Source: Euleptes europaea (lineage: Eukaryota; Chordata; Lepidosauria; Squamata; Sphaerodactylidae). Taken from it: a stretch of 64,000 nucleotides of DNA. The notes under the pieces were generated by a model, which made no database searches, had not been told where the DNA came from, and worked only from the letters and a program-made list of their open reading frames with translations. A program made the position numbers and the translations under genes. The stretch spans positions 12,469,821-12,533,820 of the forward strand of contig NC_079312.1 in assembly GCF_029931775.1 (NCBI RefSeq), written 5' to 3'. Below are positions 1 to 11,814 of the stretch, piece by piece (the first letter of the stretch is position 1; each line of letters opens with the position of its first letter).

Positions 1-228
1 TATCGATAAACCCAAAAGGATCTCTAAAAACTGGATGAATGGGCATTAAAAGGGCAAATGAGATTCAGTGTGAGCAAGTGTAAAGTGATGCATGTTGGGG
101 CAAAAAATCCCAACTTCACTTATACACTGGTGGGATCTGTGCTGGCAGCAACAGACCAAGAAAGGGATCTTGGGGTGGTTGTGTGCGGCTGCTGTAAAAA
201 AGGCAAATTCCATGCTGGCCATAATTAG
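1..228 (+). mobile_element. CR1 LINE fragment (copy A), reverse transcriptase 3' part
   Basis: The sequence matches positions about 1285-1507 of this window at high identity, including the stretch that reads DLGVVV and AAAVKKANSMLAIIR in copy B. That is the region downstream of the CR1 reverse transcriptase catalytic motif. A block of about 30 bases present in copy B is missing near 180. The window edge cuts the 5' side, and the match stops at about 228. It is a dead fragment with no complete domain. Confidence 0.75.
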
Positions 229-1131
229 ACTGGAGGAACTTAGATCTTTCCAAGTCTTTGCGCAGACATGGACGTTCTTAGAACTCCCTAGCTGGGGGAT
301 TCTCACAGATCTTCCCAGCCCTTGTGTGGGCTGGAGGCTTTGAAGTTTCTTATGGACTAAGGATTCTCTCTTTGCGTAGGTTAGATATTTTTACAAAGAG
401 CTCTCCAGTCTATAGATCAGAGGTCTCTCTAACATATGGAGAGGCTCATAGACTCAGTGCTTGCATGGACTGAGGATTCTCAGAGATTTCTCTAGTCTTT
501 GCATATACTAGAGATTCACAGAGATTTCTCCAACAAATGGAAGGTCTTAGAAGTCTACCTAGTCTTAGCATGAACTTGGGACTTTCAGTTCTCTCTAGTC
601 CTTATGGACTGGAGAGTTTCATGGATGACATGATTGGGTAAAGTATGCCTACTTACTCTTATGTTATTCTAGATATTTTGAATTAAGATACTTTTAACTA
701 AATCAGATCTTATTTACTGAACTAACCATTTTACAGATTTCTGTAACTGTTGTATTTTCTGAATGAAATATTATTACTGTTTTAAGGTTTGAAACTCTCA
801 TATAGAGATATAAAATAGCGATTGCTTTAGAGATTGCTTGTAACGTGAAAAATGTTTAAGACTTATAATGTCTGAACTTTTGTAACATTAAAAGACTTTG
901 TAACCATCTACATGCATACATACTACAGTATGTTAAGACTGTACATGCATATACATATCTGTATATTCTTGGAAGCTATTCAATAAAAAGACTTACTTGC
1001 GTAAGTAAAGTTGAGTCCTGCTTATTACGTGTCTAACTGAATAAGATAACATACTTCTTCTCAGGAAGGGGTCAATTCTAAAAGGATAGGCGCTGAAAGG
1101 CAATGACCCGCTTCATGCCTCTTTCTATCAC
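229..1131. other. Unclassified stretch between two CR1 copies, possibly a solo LTR
   Basis: No coding capacity is recognisable. Bases 290-610 contain imperfect repeats of a motif like gattctcagagatttctc. An AATAAA signal lies near 981 and is followed by about 60 bases ending in taaca, which would fit the R-U5 part of an LTR. I found no convincing terminal dinucleotides with a target duplication, so the LTR reading is only a guess. Confidence 0.3.
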
Positions 1132-1599
1132 TTGTTTGGAAGCACAGGTGAGAGGATGTTCATCAATGACCTGGAGTTGGGGTTAAACAGTGAAGTAGCC
1201 AAGTTTGCAGATGACACCAAATTATTTAGGGTGGTTAAAACAAAATCGGACTGTGAAGAGCTCCAGAAGGATCTCTACATACTGGAAGAATGGGGATTAA
1301 AATGGCAAATGAGATTCAATGTAAGTGTAAAGTGATGCATATTGGGGCAAAAATCCCAACTTCACATTTACACTGATGGAATCTGTGCTGGCAGCAACAG
1401 ATCAAGAAAGGGATCTTGGGGTGGTAGTGGATAGCTCAATGAAGATGTCAACCCAGTGTGCGGCTGCTGTAAAAAAGGCAAATTCCATGCTGGCCATAAT
1501 TAGACGAAGAATAGAAAATAAAACTGCTGATATCATACTGCCCTTGTACAAATCTATGGTGAGACCACACTTGGAATACTGTGTACAGTTCTGGTCACC
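1132..1599 (+). mobile_element. CR1 LINE copy B, first part (reverse transcriptase)
   Basis: Translation gives FINDLELGLNSEVAKFADDT, which contains the catalytic FADD motif of CR1 reverse transcriptases. It continues through the WGLKWQMRFNV thumb region and DLGVVVDSSMKMSTQ to [11 protein letters not shown]. The reading breaks off where an LTR element enters at 1600 and resumes at 8235 with the next CR1 bases, so 1132-1599 and 8235-8800 are one CR1 copy. The 5' part of the LINE is absent and the frame changes near 1335. Confidence 0.85.
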
Positions 1600-1926
1600 T
1601 GTCAGGCCTGTATGTCAGTTGCCGTTTACTTTCGCTTTCCCGCCAACAAGACTCAAGGACTGTTATGCCTACTGTACTGCGGCCAGACTCAACGACTGTT
1701 ATGCCTACTGAACTCTGTTTGAAGCTCTGGGAACACTGTTTTGTTTTTGATATGTAATCTCTCGCCTTTCCTGTGCTTCTATATTACCAAGTTCAAGCCA
1801 GGCAGCCTCATAGCTGTCACCCTTTTCTTTATGCTCTGTTAACCTATTTTGACCAAGTAAAACCAGCTTCTTTGGACCTGACTGTCTCTGATGTGGTTTT
1901 TGGTTCAAGTGGGCCAAGGGCTTACA
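1600..1926 (+). repeat. 5' LTR of the Ty3/gypsy element
   Basis: This 327-bp direct repeat begins TGTCAGG and ends TTACA. It is equal in length to, and about 99 percent identical with, the copy at 7908-8234. It abuts CR1 sequence on its left. Confidence 0.95.
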
Positions 1927-4900
1927 TTGTGACAGCTCTCCCTTATTTCCTCTGTCAGGCTGGAGCCCAGGAGGGTTCGCCTGCCACTCAGATGGGAGCG
2001 AGGAGAGCGCTCTCCAAGTGATTCAACAGGGGCTGGAGCCCCGTGTGGTTCGCCCCAAACTCGCCAGTTGTGATCCCCGGGTTGCGGGTTCCTGGAAGAA
2101 CCCTGGAAGACGACCCCAATCTCGTACGGGACGTTGTAGCTGAACTGAGCAGGACTAGCACAGAAGTTAGTCGCCTAAATGGATTAATACAGACCCAGTG
2201 GCATTCTCTAGTGACTTCTCCTTGGATGTCTGACGTTGAGGATGCCACCACCTGTTTAGACCTCCAAGCCCTTGATCGGTTGGTGGATGTTGCCCAACTG
2301 GCGGTGGAGGATTTACAAATACTAACCGGTTTGTTGGATAAACTTATTGCTCGTGAGACTCACTCAACAGGAGCCATGGCAGGAGCCATGCCGGCAAGTT
2401 TTCCTTTGGTGCCGAATGCAGCTGACTGTCAAGCGGAGGCAAAACGGATCGCCATCCAAACAGCGCTCCTATTTGTGGAACTAACGAAGGATACCACGGT
2501 AGCCACTCTATCACAATTGTTGTCCCCAACTTTCGGGACTGATGCACCTGCGCTAGCGGTTCAGATTCAACCGCTGTTGGGCGGGGAGTCCGAACCGCTC
2601 CTCGCCCTCTTGGAAAAGGAACTTCTACCACTTGTCACCACAGCTGCTACCCTGAAACTCGAGGCCGCCCAAGCTCTCGCGGATAGAGAAGCTGCTGTGG
2701 TGGCGGAGGCGGCGGCCAAAGCTCAGGCCGCACGGGAAAAGGAACAACAGTTGGCTGCGGAACGAGCATGGGCGGGTGTGCACCCCAAAGACCCCGGTCG
2801 AACCGGTCCTTCGTGGGGGCCAACGTTTCCCCCCGCTTTCGCCCCATCCCGCCCAACGCGCGCGACGCCTCGCAGAACGACTTCGGGGATCCGACGAGTC
2901 CGACGAGGAGGACTTGTATGGGGACGGCTCCCAATGGGCCACGGGCTTCCGAGCCAGCCGAGCACATCGTACAGGTGGACCTGAAGAAGAGGTGCACTTA
3001 TTACGGGCTCAAAACCGAGAATTTTATGATCGTGTAGACCGTCTCCAGGATCAAATGGAACGTATGTTCCAGGACAACGAGCGCTTGCAGGGGATGCTGA
3101 TGACTCCGGCACAGCCCATTCTTCCTGGGTCCGCCGCACCGGCTCACCCTCCAGGTCAGCCGGTTGTGCCAGCTCACCCAGCTCAACCACCAGCTAATCT
3201 CCCCGTTCAGCCACTGGTCCCCGGAGCGCCAGTTGCACCGGCCCCAGGGGCACCTGTACAACCGGGACAACCCATACCCGGTCCATGGAAGCAACCCCGG
3301 TTGAAAACGATCTATGATGGCTCGCTCGAGACTCTACCCTGTTTCCTACATCAAGTGGACAGTTACATGCGGGAACAAGGACAATTCTTCCCCACAGAGG
3401 ATAGCCGGGTCCGTTTCGTAGCTTCTCTATTGACGGGGAAAGCAGCTGACTGGATGGTCCTCCAATTTGACACCCGGTCCCGTTCTATCCGCTCCCTCAA
3501 CAATTTTATGACTGCCTTGCGGAGACTGTTTGAGGACCCCTTTATGGGAGAATGAGCCAAAGCAGAACTTCTACAACTCAGGCAGGGCTCTTCTCCAGTC
3601 CGAGAGTTTGCAGATGAATTCCAGAGACTAGCCAGTAGAATAGTGGACTGGCTGGAGGCCACCCTAATCCACTACTTCAGGGAAGCTTTACACCCTGACA
3701 TCTTGAACTGGTCGTATATGCGGGGCGATCCTGACACCCTCGAGGATTGGATTTTATTGGCTGAAGAGGTTGAAAGCCGCCGGCGTTTCATTTCCCTGGT
3801 CCGGCAACGAAACAAGGATAAGAGCACCCAGAAACCCCCGTCAAAAGCACCGCTCCCCAGACCGCGGAAACCTATGCGACCGCCTCAGGATCGCGAAACA
3901 AGGTTCCAGAGGGGGGCTTGCCTTGTTTGCGGGGAAGTGGGCCACTTTGCAGCGACTTGTCCTCAACGCCCGACCACTCGCCCCAGCATACCCCGAGCTC
4001 GAGGGAGACCTCAACGCAGAGGCACCGCGGCTACCCGCAGCGCAGCGCCGGGACGACTCACACCCTCTGCACTTCACGTTGAGGAATCGGCTAACCTGTC
4101 TGCTCCAAGTGACCCCGCAGGGTCCCGGATTACAAGTGCCCCATTGGGGGACGACTCTCCTTCTTCTGATGAAGATAACCCATGGAATGCCCCAGCTTTA
4201 AACCTGGAAACCCCTCTTGATCTGTCAAAAAACGAATACGGTCTGTGGTGAGTGGAGCGTCCCCACAGACCCCTGCAGAATCTTCTGCTAAACCCAAAGC
4301 TCCCGTCAAGGTGAGTGAAGTAGAAACCACTGTTTATGTGGACGCAGTGTTGCAACACTATAAAGGGGGTCCCCAACTGCCTGTCAAGGCGCTGATTGAC
4401 TCTGGCTGCGGCCGCACTTTAATCAGTGAAGCCACGTTTGCAGCCCTCAAAGTCAAGTCCGAGGCTTTACCAGCTCCCGTCCAATTTGCCCAAATGGATG
4501 GGAGCCACTTCAAGGGGGGACCAGTCGATCATCGCACACGGGGAGTGGCGATGGGTATTGGTTCTCATTGGGAACAAATAGACTACCATAGCCCCCATCC
4601 GGTTCGAAGTGGTCCTGGGGATTAATTGGCTTAAAGGACATAGCCCCTGCATAGACTGGGAAATTGACACGATTACCTTTGCCAATCCCAAGTGCGAACA
4701 GCACCGACAGGAAGTCGCGGTGGTGCCTCCACCCGCTTCGGCTTTAACCTCCGAGGCCGCATCGCCACCGTCTTTGCCCAAAGCATACAGAGACTTTACA
4801 GATGTCTTTGATATTAAAGAATGTAATGCCTTGCCCCCCCCACCGTACCACTGATTGTGCAATTGAAGTGGTGAAAGATTGCACACTGACTAAAAGCAAG

Positions 4901-7900
4901 ATTTACCCCATGCGCGTTTCCGAACGTGCTGTGTTACGTGACTTTTTAGATAAAAATCTTGCTCGAGGGTTCATTCGGCCATTGAACGCTCCCAACTCAG
5001 CCCCGGTGTTCTTTGTCCAAAAAAAGGAGGGGGACCTGCGTCTATGCATTGACTTCCGAAAGCTTAATGCAGTCACCCAAGCCAACACCTACCCCATACC
5101 GTTGATTTCAGATATCATGGGGCAATTGCAGGAGGGTCGCATTTTCTCCAAATTGGACTTAGTGGAAGCTTATTATCGCGTTCAAATCTGCGAGGGGGAT
5201 GAACCCCTCACCGCCTTCTCTAGCTGTTTTGGAATGTATGAATTTCTTGTGATGCCTTTCGGATTAAAAGGGGCCCCGGGGGTCTTCTTGCAACTCATTA
5301 ACGAATAATCCTCCATGATTTGCTGTACCGCGGCGTGGTATTTTATCTGGATAATATTCTTATTTATTCAAAAACCATGGAGGAACATGTTACGCTGGTC
5401 AGAGAAGTTTTACAACGACTGCGTAACCACCAGCTCTATGCAAAACTGTCTAAATGCAAATTCCACCAAGAACAGATAACTTTCTTGGGATACATAATCT
5501 CTCATCGTGGTCTTAGCATGGACCCCGCTAACGTCCAATCGGTACTTGACTGGACTCCACCCTCCACCCGCAAGCAAGTACAGCAATTTCTGGGCATTGC
5601 TAATTTCTACCACGGTTTCATTCCCAACTTCGCTCAAGTGGCACTGCCAATCACTGATCTCCTGAAAACAAAAGGTAAAGGGGTTTCTGCAACGTTGCCC
5701 TCTGCCAAAATACGGTGGACTGATCAATGCCAATCCGCCTTTGTAGCCCTCAAACGGCTTTTCACTTCTGAACCGGTCTTGCAGCACCCAGATCCGAACC
5801 AAATGTTTATTGTACAAGTCGATGCATCCAACGTAGCCATGGGGGGGGGCCTTCTCCAAAGAGGACCAGACGGTCTCCTTCATCCCTGTGCCTACTTCTC
5901 GAAGAAGTTTGCGCATTCCCAATTGAACTGGCCCATTTGGGAAAAGGAGGCATCAGCTGTCCACCATGCCCTGACTCTATGGAGGCAGTTTTTGGAGGGA
6001 TCTGGGGTCCCCTTTGAGGTCTGGACCGATCACAAAAATATAGCTGCCCTCACGGGGACCCACAAACTGTCCGCAAAACAACAGAGTTGGGCGGACTTCT
6101 TTGCTCAATTCCGTTTTGTTCTTAAACATGTGCCCGGAAAACAGAACGTGCTTGCAGATGCCCTGTCCCGATTGCCTCAATACCCTGTAAAACGTGATCG
6201 GCCGACAGACTCTTTATTCACCCCGGCACAAAGAGAAGCCCTGCCCCTGCTGGCCATGCAAACCCGGTCCCAAACCCGACTCCAGCAGGGGAATCACGCA
6301 GTAACCGACAAGGTGTTCAGCCCTAACCAGCAGGCTCCCTCGCCTCCCCCCCTGTGCCACCCATATCCGGTGCCCCGCAGCAACCAGTTTCTCCCCCCTC
6401 TCCAACACCGCTGGCTCCTGGTTCGTCCTCTCCCGCGGAAGGAGAGGGGGTGATCATCTCCAATTCCTTCCTAGACTCCCTTCGGGCTCAGTGCTTGGCC
6501 GAACGCACTGCCCAAACCCTGCCCCAAGGTGTACTTGAGCAAGGTGGTTGTTGGTACAAAGACTCGAAACTATATGTCCCTAAGATACTACATAGAGAAG
6601 TTCTGCAGTTAGCCCATGGAGCTAAAACTGCAGGACACTTTGGGTTTCTGAAAACCCTTCACTTATTGCGCAGACAGTTTTGGTGGGGGGGAATGCGTTC
6701 TGATGTGGACTCCTTCATTTGCAGCTGTCTTATCTGTGCCACTGTCAAACGATCTCAAGGCAAACCCCCAGGACTACTGCAACCGCTGGAAACTCCCAGC
6801 AAACCCTGGGAAGTGATTGCCATGGATTTCATGATGGATCTCCCCCTTAGCGGGGGCAAAACTGTACTATGGGTTGTTACTGACTTATTTTCCAAACAGG
6901 TACATTTGGTTCCCTTAGCGGGTGTTACCTCCGCCCCCAAGTTGGCCCCCCTCTTCGTGTCACATGTTTTCTGTTTGCATTCATTCCCGCGCAAGATAAT
7001 CTGCAACCGCGGAAGTAGTTTTGTGGCTAAATTCTGGAAGGCGTTCCTCAAAATGGTGGGGGTGGAGCAAGGGTTGTCAAGTGCTTACCATCCCCAAACG
7101 GATGGACAAACTGAACGTGTCAATGCTGTATTAGAATGTTATTTACGTTGTTATGTTAATTACCACCAAGATAACTGGGTAGAACTATTGCCTTTTGCTG
7201 AATATGCGTATAATAATGCTGTCCACCAATCTACAGGGTTCAGCCCTTTTTATGCTGTGTACGGTCAGGACTTCAGTCCTATTTCCCCTACGGAGGTTCC
7301 CGAGGGGGAGGGGGATCCCGATGTAGCCTCTTGGGCGCATACCCTCCGTACCACATGGCCCTGGCTAGTAAGCAACTTAGATAGAGCCAAGCGCAAATAT
7401 AAGGTGCAAGCCGATAAGCATCGGTCCCCCAGCAAGGAGTTCCAAGTTGGCGAATTCGTATATCTTTCCACAAAAAACCTGCGATCCACTCGACCGTGCC
7501 ACAAGCTTAGTGCCAAATACTTTGGACCATATCCCATTGCCCGGATCGTCAATCCTGTCACTGTGGAGCTGACTCTCCCCAAAACCCTGAGGCGTATCCA
7601 CCCTGTCTTCCATGTCAGCCTCCTTAAACCTCATGTCGCCTCCTCGGGCTGGCACCCAGAGCCACCTCCCGAGCAGCCCGTGATGGTGGGGGGGAGGAGC
7701 ATTTTGAAGTATCAAAGATCCTAGATTCACGTATACGACATGGATCCCTGCAGTACTTAATTCGCTGGAAGCACTTCCCCCCTGCCTACGATGAGTGGTG
7801 CGTGCACAGGATGTCTCCGCCCTGCTCTTAGTAACTGCCTTCCACACCGCCTACCCGGATAGACCATCCCCCTTGCAAGGTGGGAGGGGGCCTTAAGGGG

Positions 7901-7907
7901 GGCAGAA

Positions 7908-8234
7908 TGTCAGGCCTGTATGTCAGTTGCCGTTTACTTTCGCTTTCCAGCCAACAAGACTCAAGGACTGTTATGCCTACTGTACTGCGGCCAGTCTCAA
8001 GGACTGTTATGCCTACTGAACTCTGTTTGAAGCTCTGGGAACACTGTTTTGTTTTTGATATGTAATCTCTCGCCTTTCCTGTGCTTCTATATTACCAAGT
8101 TCAAGCCAGGCAGCCTCATAGCTGTCACCCTTTTCTTTATGCTCTGTTAACCTATTTTGACCAAGTAAAACCAGCTTCTTTGGACCTGACTGTCTCTGAT
8201 GTGGTTTTTGGTTCAAGTGGGCCAAGGGCTTACA
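7908..8234 (+). repeat. 3' LTR of the Ty3/gypsy element
   Basis: Partner of the LTR at 1600-1926. A purine-rich tract (about 7893-7907) precedes it, as expected for the plus-strand primer. The interrupted CR1 resumes immediately after it with cctaaaaaagg. Confidence 0.95.
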
Positions 8235-8800
8235 CCTAAAAAAGGATATTACAGAGCTTGAGAAGGTGCAGAAAAGAGCAACCAAAATGATTAGGGGACT
8301 ACAGCAACTGTCCTATGGGGAGCGGTTAAGACGCTTAGTGCTGTTTAGCTTGGAAAGAAGGCGGCTAAGGGGTGACATGATAAGAGGTCTATAAAATTAT
8401 GCATGGTTTGGAGAGAGTGGACAGGGAGAAGTTTTTCTCCCTCTCCCATAATTATAGAACGCGAGGTCATCTTCTGAAGCTGGAGGGTGACAGATTCAAA
8501 ACAGATAAAAGGAAGTATTTTTTCACACAATGCATAATTAAATTGTGGAACTCCCTGCCCCAGGATGTGGTGATGGCTGCCAGCTTGAAGGGCTTTAAGA
8601 GGGGACATATTCATGGAGGAGAGGGGTATTCATGGCTATTAGTTAGAATGGATACTAGTCATGCTGCATTCCTATTCTCTCTAGTATCAGAGGAGCATGC
8701 CTATTAGTTTGGGTGCTGTGGAACACAGGCAGGATGGTGCTGCTGCAGACGTCTTGTTTGTGGGCTTCCAAGAGGCCCCTGGTTGGCCTGGTTGGAAACC
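8235..8800 (+). mobile_element. CR1 LINE copy B, second part and 3' region
   Basis: This continues CR1 copy B after the gypsy insertion: cctaaaaaagg, then reading frames for [17 protein letters not shown] and [21 protein letters not shown], ending in the CR1 3' region. The same 3' region appears in reverse at 62023-62664, which confirms the family. Frames change several times, so it is dead. Confidence 0.88.
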
Positions 8801-9913
8801 ATCAGGCAGCAGTAATCCATCTTTAGACTGTGGCCCCATCCTGACTCTTTCCATCTGAAGGGATGAATTTAACAGACCATGTTGATTAATAGGTCCAGTT
8901 ACCTCAGGACAAGCAGAATTTCCCTTGTGTTTTCTCAGTTGAGAAGGACAACCAAAGTTTCCAGACTATTTCTCCCATGGCAATAAAAATCAGCATTTGG
9001 ATTTATGTGCTCAAAGCTGAGCCTTCTTAGCCATGAAAGGGAACAAATAGCAGATATCCAGGTATGAAGGCAGAGACCCTGCCTTATATCAGTAGAGTAT
9101 CCGGAACCACTGGGTTAGGTCAGTAAACTCGAAAAACTGTAAAGCTTAAATAGCTTTATTAATGGAAAAGTTCAAAAAGAGATTAAAATACAGGTTACAT
9201 AGTCAGGCAATTGGCATAGAAAACAATAAATCTAGCTTGCTTCTTATACTTACTAAGCTGTTACATAGTTGCTGATCTTAAAAGCTATAAAGATGTTGTT
9301 CGAAGCAGCAGATATGCTGAAATTGAAGTATAGAGAACGAGTGACTATCATACTGCGTAGCCAAACTGACGGAAAAATGACCCCAGGACAGATGACCCAC
9401 AACTCCCAATCAAAGTGGACTCTTGGGAGAAGTTTCTGGATGGTTCCAACTGGTCTAAAGTGGAATGATGTTCTCAGGGGTGATCTCACCCCTCCCATCT
9501 TTCCGCAGATCTCTGGTTTAACTAATTAAGGTGATATGAGCTACTGACCTTGAGGACTAGGCCCATTATCATAACAAGCTACAGGTGTTGTTAGTGAGGC
9601 CAGTGGGAAACTACTGAATGCTGACTCTTAGACACACAAAATGGATTACATTAAGGTAGCAAACAACAAAATGGTTCCTCTGTCTTCACACCAGTTGTTC
9701 TCAAATCTGGCCAAGGATTATTCTCCATGGTCATCTTCCAACTCCAGTTCCAAGTAGCTCAGCCATGGAAAACAGAAGACTTGCATCACATTAACTGCGC
9801 TGGCAAGCATGGATGATCTCGCTATGGTTTTGACAAAATTAAATGCTTTTGATTTATTCATGCTTTCAAATCACATAAGCATGAATAGATATTCAATAGA
9901 TACTGCTGTCCAG
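8801..9913. other. No recognisable gene; possible reverse-strand LTR-like sequence
   Basis: No domain could be read in any frame. On the reverse strand the 9120-9240 part has a poly-A signal setting similar to the LTR at 48934-49341, but no terminal repeat or target duplication was found. Confidence 0.25.
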
Positions 9914-10839
9914 GCACAGAATCATAGAGTTGGAAGGCACCACCAGGGTAATCTAGTCCAACCCCCTGCATAATGCATGAAATTCACAATTACCTCCCCC
10001 CACAATAACTGAATTTCACAGTGACCCCCACTCCATGCCCAGAAGATGGTAAAGATGCCCTCCCTTGCATGATCTGCCTAAGATCAAAGAATGCCTCCCT
10101 CACATGATCTGCCTAAGGTCAAACCATTGCTGATAGATGGCCATCTAGCCTCTGCTTAAAAACCTCCAGAGAAGGATAGCTTACCACTTCCCGAGGAAGC
10201 CTGTTCCACTGAGGAGCCGCTCTGTTAGAAAATTCTTCCTAATGTCTAGACGGAAATTTTTCTGATTTAATTTCAACCCGTTGGTTCTGGTCCGACCTTC
10301 TGGGGCAACAGAAAACAACTCGGCACCATCCTCTATATGACAGCCCTTCAAGTACTTGAACATGGTTATTATCACCTCTCAGTCTTAACATACCCAGCTC
10401 CTTCAACCTTTCCTCATAGGACTTGGTCTCCAGACCCCTCACCTAGACATGTTGCCCTCCTGTAGACATATTCCAGCTTGTCTATATTCTTCTTAAATTG
10501 TGGTGCCCAAAACTGAACACAATACTCTAGTTGAGGTCTAACCAGAGCAGAGTAAAGCAATACCATCACTTTGCGTGATCTGGACACTATACTTCTGTTG
10601 ATACAGTTAAGATCGCATTTGCCTTTTTAGCTACCATGTTCATGCTGACTCATGTTCAGTGTTTGGTCTACTAAGACCCCAAGATCCTTTTCACACATAC
10701 CACTGCTAAGACAAGTCTCCCCCATCCTGTAATTATGCATTTGATTTTTCTTACCAAATGCAGAACTTTACATTTATCTCTGTTGAAATGCATTTTTTTT
10801 AGTTTTAGCCCAATTCTCCAGCCTAAGATAATTCTGTAT

Positions 10840-11087
10840 ATTGTCGAAGGCTTTCAGGGTCAGAGTTCATTGGTTCTTGTAGGTTATTCGGGCTGTGTAA
10901 CCGTGGTCTTGGTATTTTCTTTCCTGACGTTTCGCCAGCAGCTGTGGCAGGCATCTTCAGAGGAGTAACACTGAAGGACAGTGTCTCAGAGACACTGTCC
11001 TTCAGTGTTACTCCTCTGAAGATGCCTGCCACAGCTGCTGGCAAAACGTCAGGAAAGAAAATACCAAGACCACGGTTACACAGCCCG
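10840..11087 (-). mobile_element. Non-coding Penelope-like fold-back element with 13-bp target duplication
   Basis: The element is a near-perfect palindrome centred at about 10988. The left arm begins attgtcgaaggctttc, and the right arm is its reverse complement but ends about 45 bases earlier. The flanks carry the direct repeat gataattctgtat at 10827-10839 and 11088-11100. The arms match the ends of the coding Penelope-like element at 13020-15228, so this is a terminus-only derivative. The complete terminus is on the left, which suggests a reverse-strand insertion. Confidence 0.88.
10922..10964 (-). ncRNA. Hammerhead-ribozyme-like core in the Penelope-type arm
   Basis: On the - strand the order is TCCT, CTGAAGA, one unpaired T, GCC, a loop, GGC, GAA, ACGT, C, AGGA. 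This supplies the CUGANGA and GAA core boxes, a GCC/GGC stem II, a one- or two-pair stem III, a GUC cleavage triplet and a TCCT/AGGA stem I. Hammerheads are established in Penelope-like elements. The extra base after CUGANGA is non-canonical, although an extra base there is known in a viroid hammerhead. The partner arm (11010-11054, + strand) has A in place of the conserved G of GAAA. Confidence 0.55.
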
Positions 11088-11475
11088 GATAATTCTGTAT
11101 CCTGGCTCTGTCTTCTACCCCATTTGCTACCCCACCAAATTAAGTATCATCTGCAAATTTAATAAGCATCCCCTCTATTCTTTCATCCAAATCATTTATA
11201 AAGATGTTGAACAACACAGGGCTCAGGGCAGATCCCTGAGGCACTCCACTAGTCACTCCTCTCCAAGTGGATGAGGAACCATAGCAAGCACTCTTTGGGT
11301 ATGATCTGTAAACCAGTTACTGATCCACCTAAGATCCAACTCAAAAACGGGGCAGAAATTCAGAAGTGGTATTCATTACTCCTTTGACTAAGTTTACAGA
11401 ACCTTGGAAAATTGATCCAATGACCATTCATAGGGAAGAAAAATAATGATGCTGCAGAAAGCAAGCTGTTAATGA

Positions 11476-11640
11476 CAGACACACTGCGTGTGTGTGAATC
11501 AACGTCCTCCAAAGTGTCCTATCCTTAACAGCCTTGCTCAGACCTTGCAAACTGAGAGCCGTGGCTTCCTTTATAGAGTCAATCCATCTCTTGTTGGGTC
11601 TTCCTCTTTTCCTGCTGCCTTCAACTTTTCCTAGGTGCAT
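11476..11640 (-). mobile_element. RTE-BovB LINE 3' end
   Basis: Reverse translation gives [20 protein letters not shown] and [20 protein letters not shown], the BovB ORF2 C-terminus. A short TG/CA-rich tail marks the 3' side. Other copies are at 31.4, 55.9, 56.7, 59.5 and 61.8 kb. Confidence 0.8.
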
Positions 11641-11803
11641 TAGATATGAAGATATATTGAAAAGATAGAATGCAACTCAAAATGAAGTGAACTATAAAAA
11701 TGTAAATAATAAGCTCCATATAAACTGTATGAATATGAATGTCTGTTTTATGTCTGTATGTTTGTGTATTAAAAAAACTTTTAAATCTTAAAAAAATAAA
11801 ACT
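11641..11803 (+). mobile_element. Short A-rich retroposon tail, probably LINE-derived
   Basis: This is an A/T-rich block ending in a run of A-rich motifs (ttaaaaaaataaaa), like the 3' ends of the truncated L1 copies at 28300 and 41269. No body was recognised. Confidence 0.35.
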
Positions 11804-11814
11804 CAGTAGCTGCA

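Larger units (their letters stand above)
1600..8234 (+). mobile_element. Ty3/gypsy LTR retrotransposon, young but broken, inserted in CR1 copy B
   Basis: This is a fossil LTR retrotransposon of about 6.6 kb with two 327-bp LTRs. Parts in order: a gag region (about 2040-4250) with a capsid-like segment and a CCHC zinc knuckle (CLVCGEVGHFAATC); an aspartic protease segment with the DSGCGRTL motif; a reverse transcriptase and RNase H region (about 4800-6200); and an integrase (about 6540-7700) with the zinc-binding N-terminus and core, followed by a chromodomain-like remnant. That order (PR-RT-RH-IN) and the chromodomain are typical of vertebrate chromoviruses. A purine-rich tract lies just before the 3' LTR. 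The element has several breaks (roughly five). The LTRs differ at only 3 of 327 positions, so the insertion is recent. Confidence 0.93.
9914..11345 (-). mobile_element. CR1 LINE 3' portion, split by a Penelope-type fold-back
   Basis: The stretch from agaatcatagagttggaagg reads on the reverse strand as the CR1 3' UTR and the C-terminal ORF2 (for example [17 protein letters not shown]). CR1 sequence stops at 10839 and resumes at 11101 on either side of a 248-bp fold-back element with a 13-bp target duplication. It is the same CR1 subfamily as at 26-28.6 kb and 33.0-33.5 kb. Confidence 0.9.
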
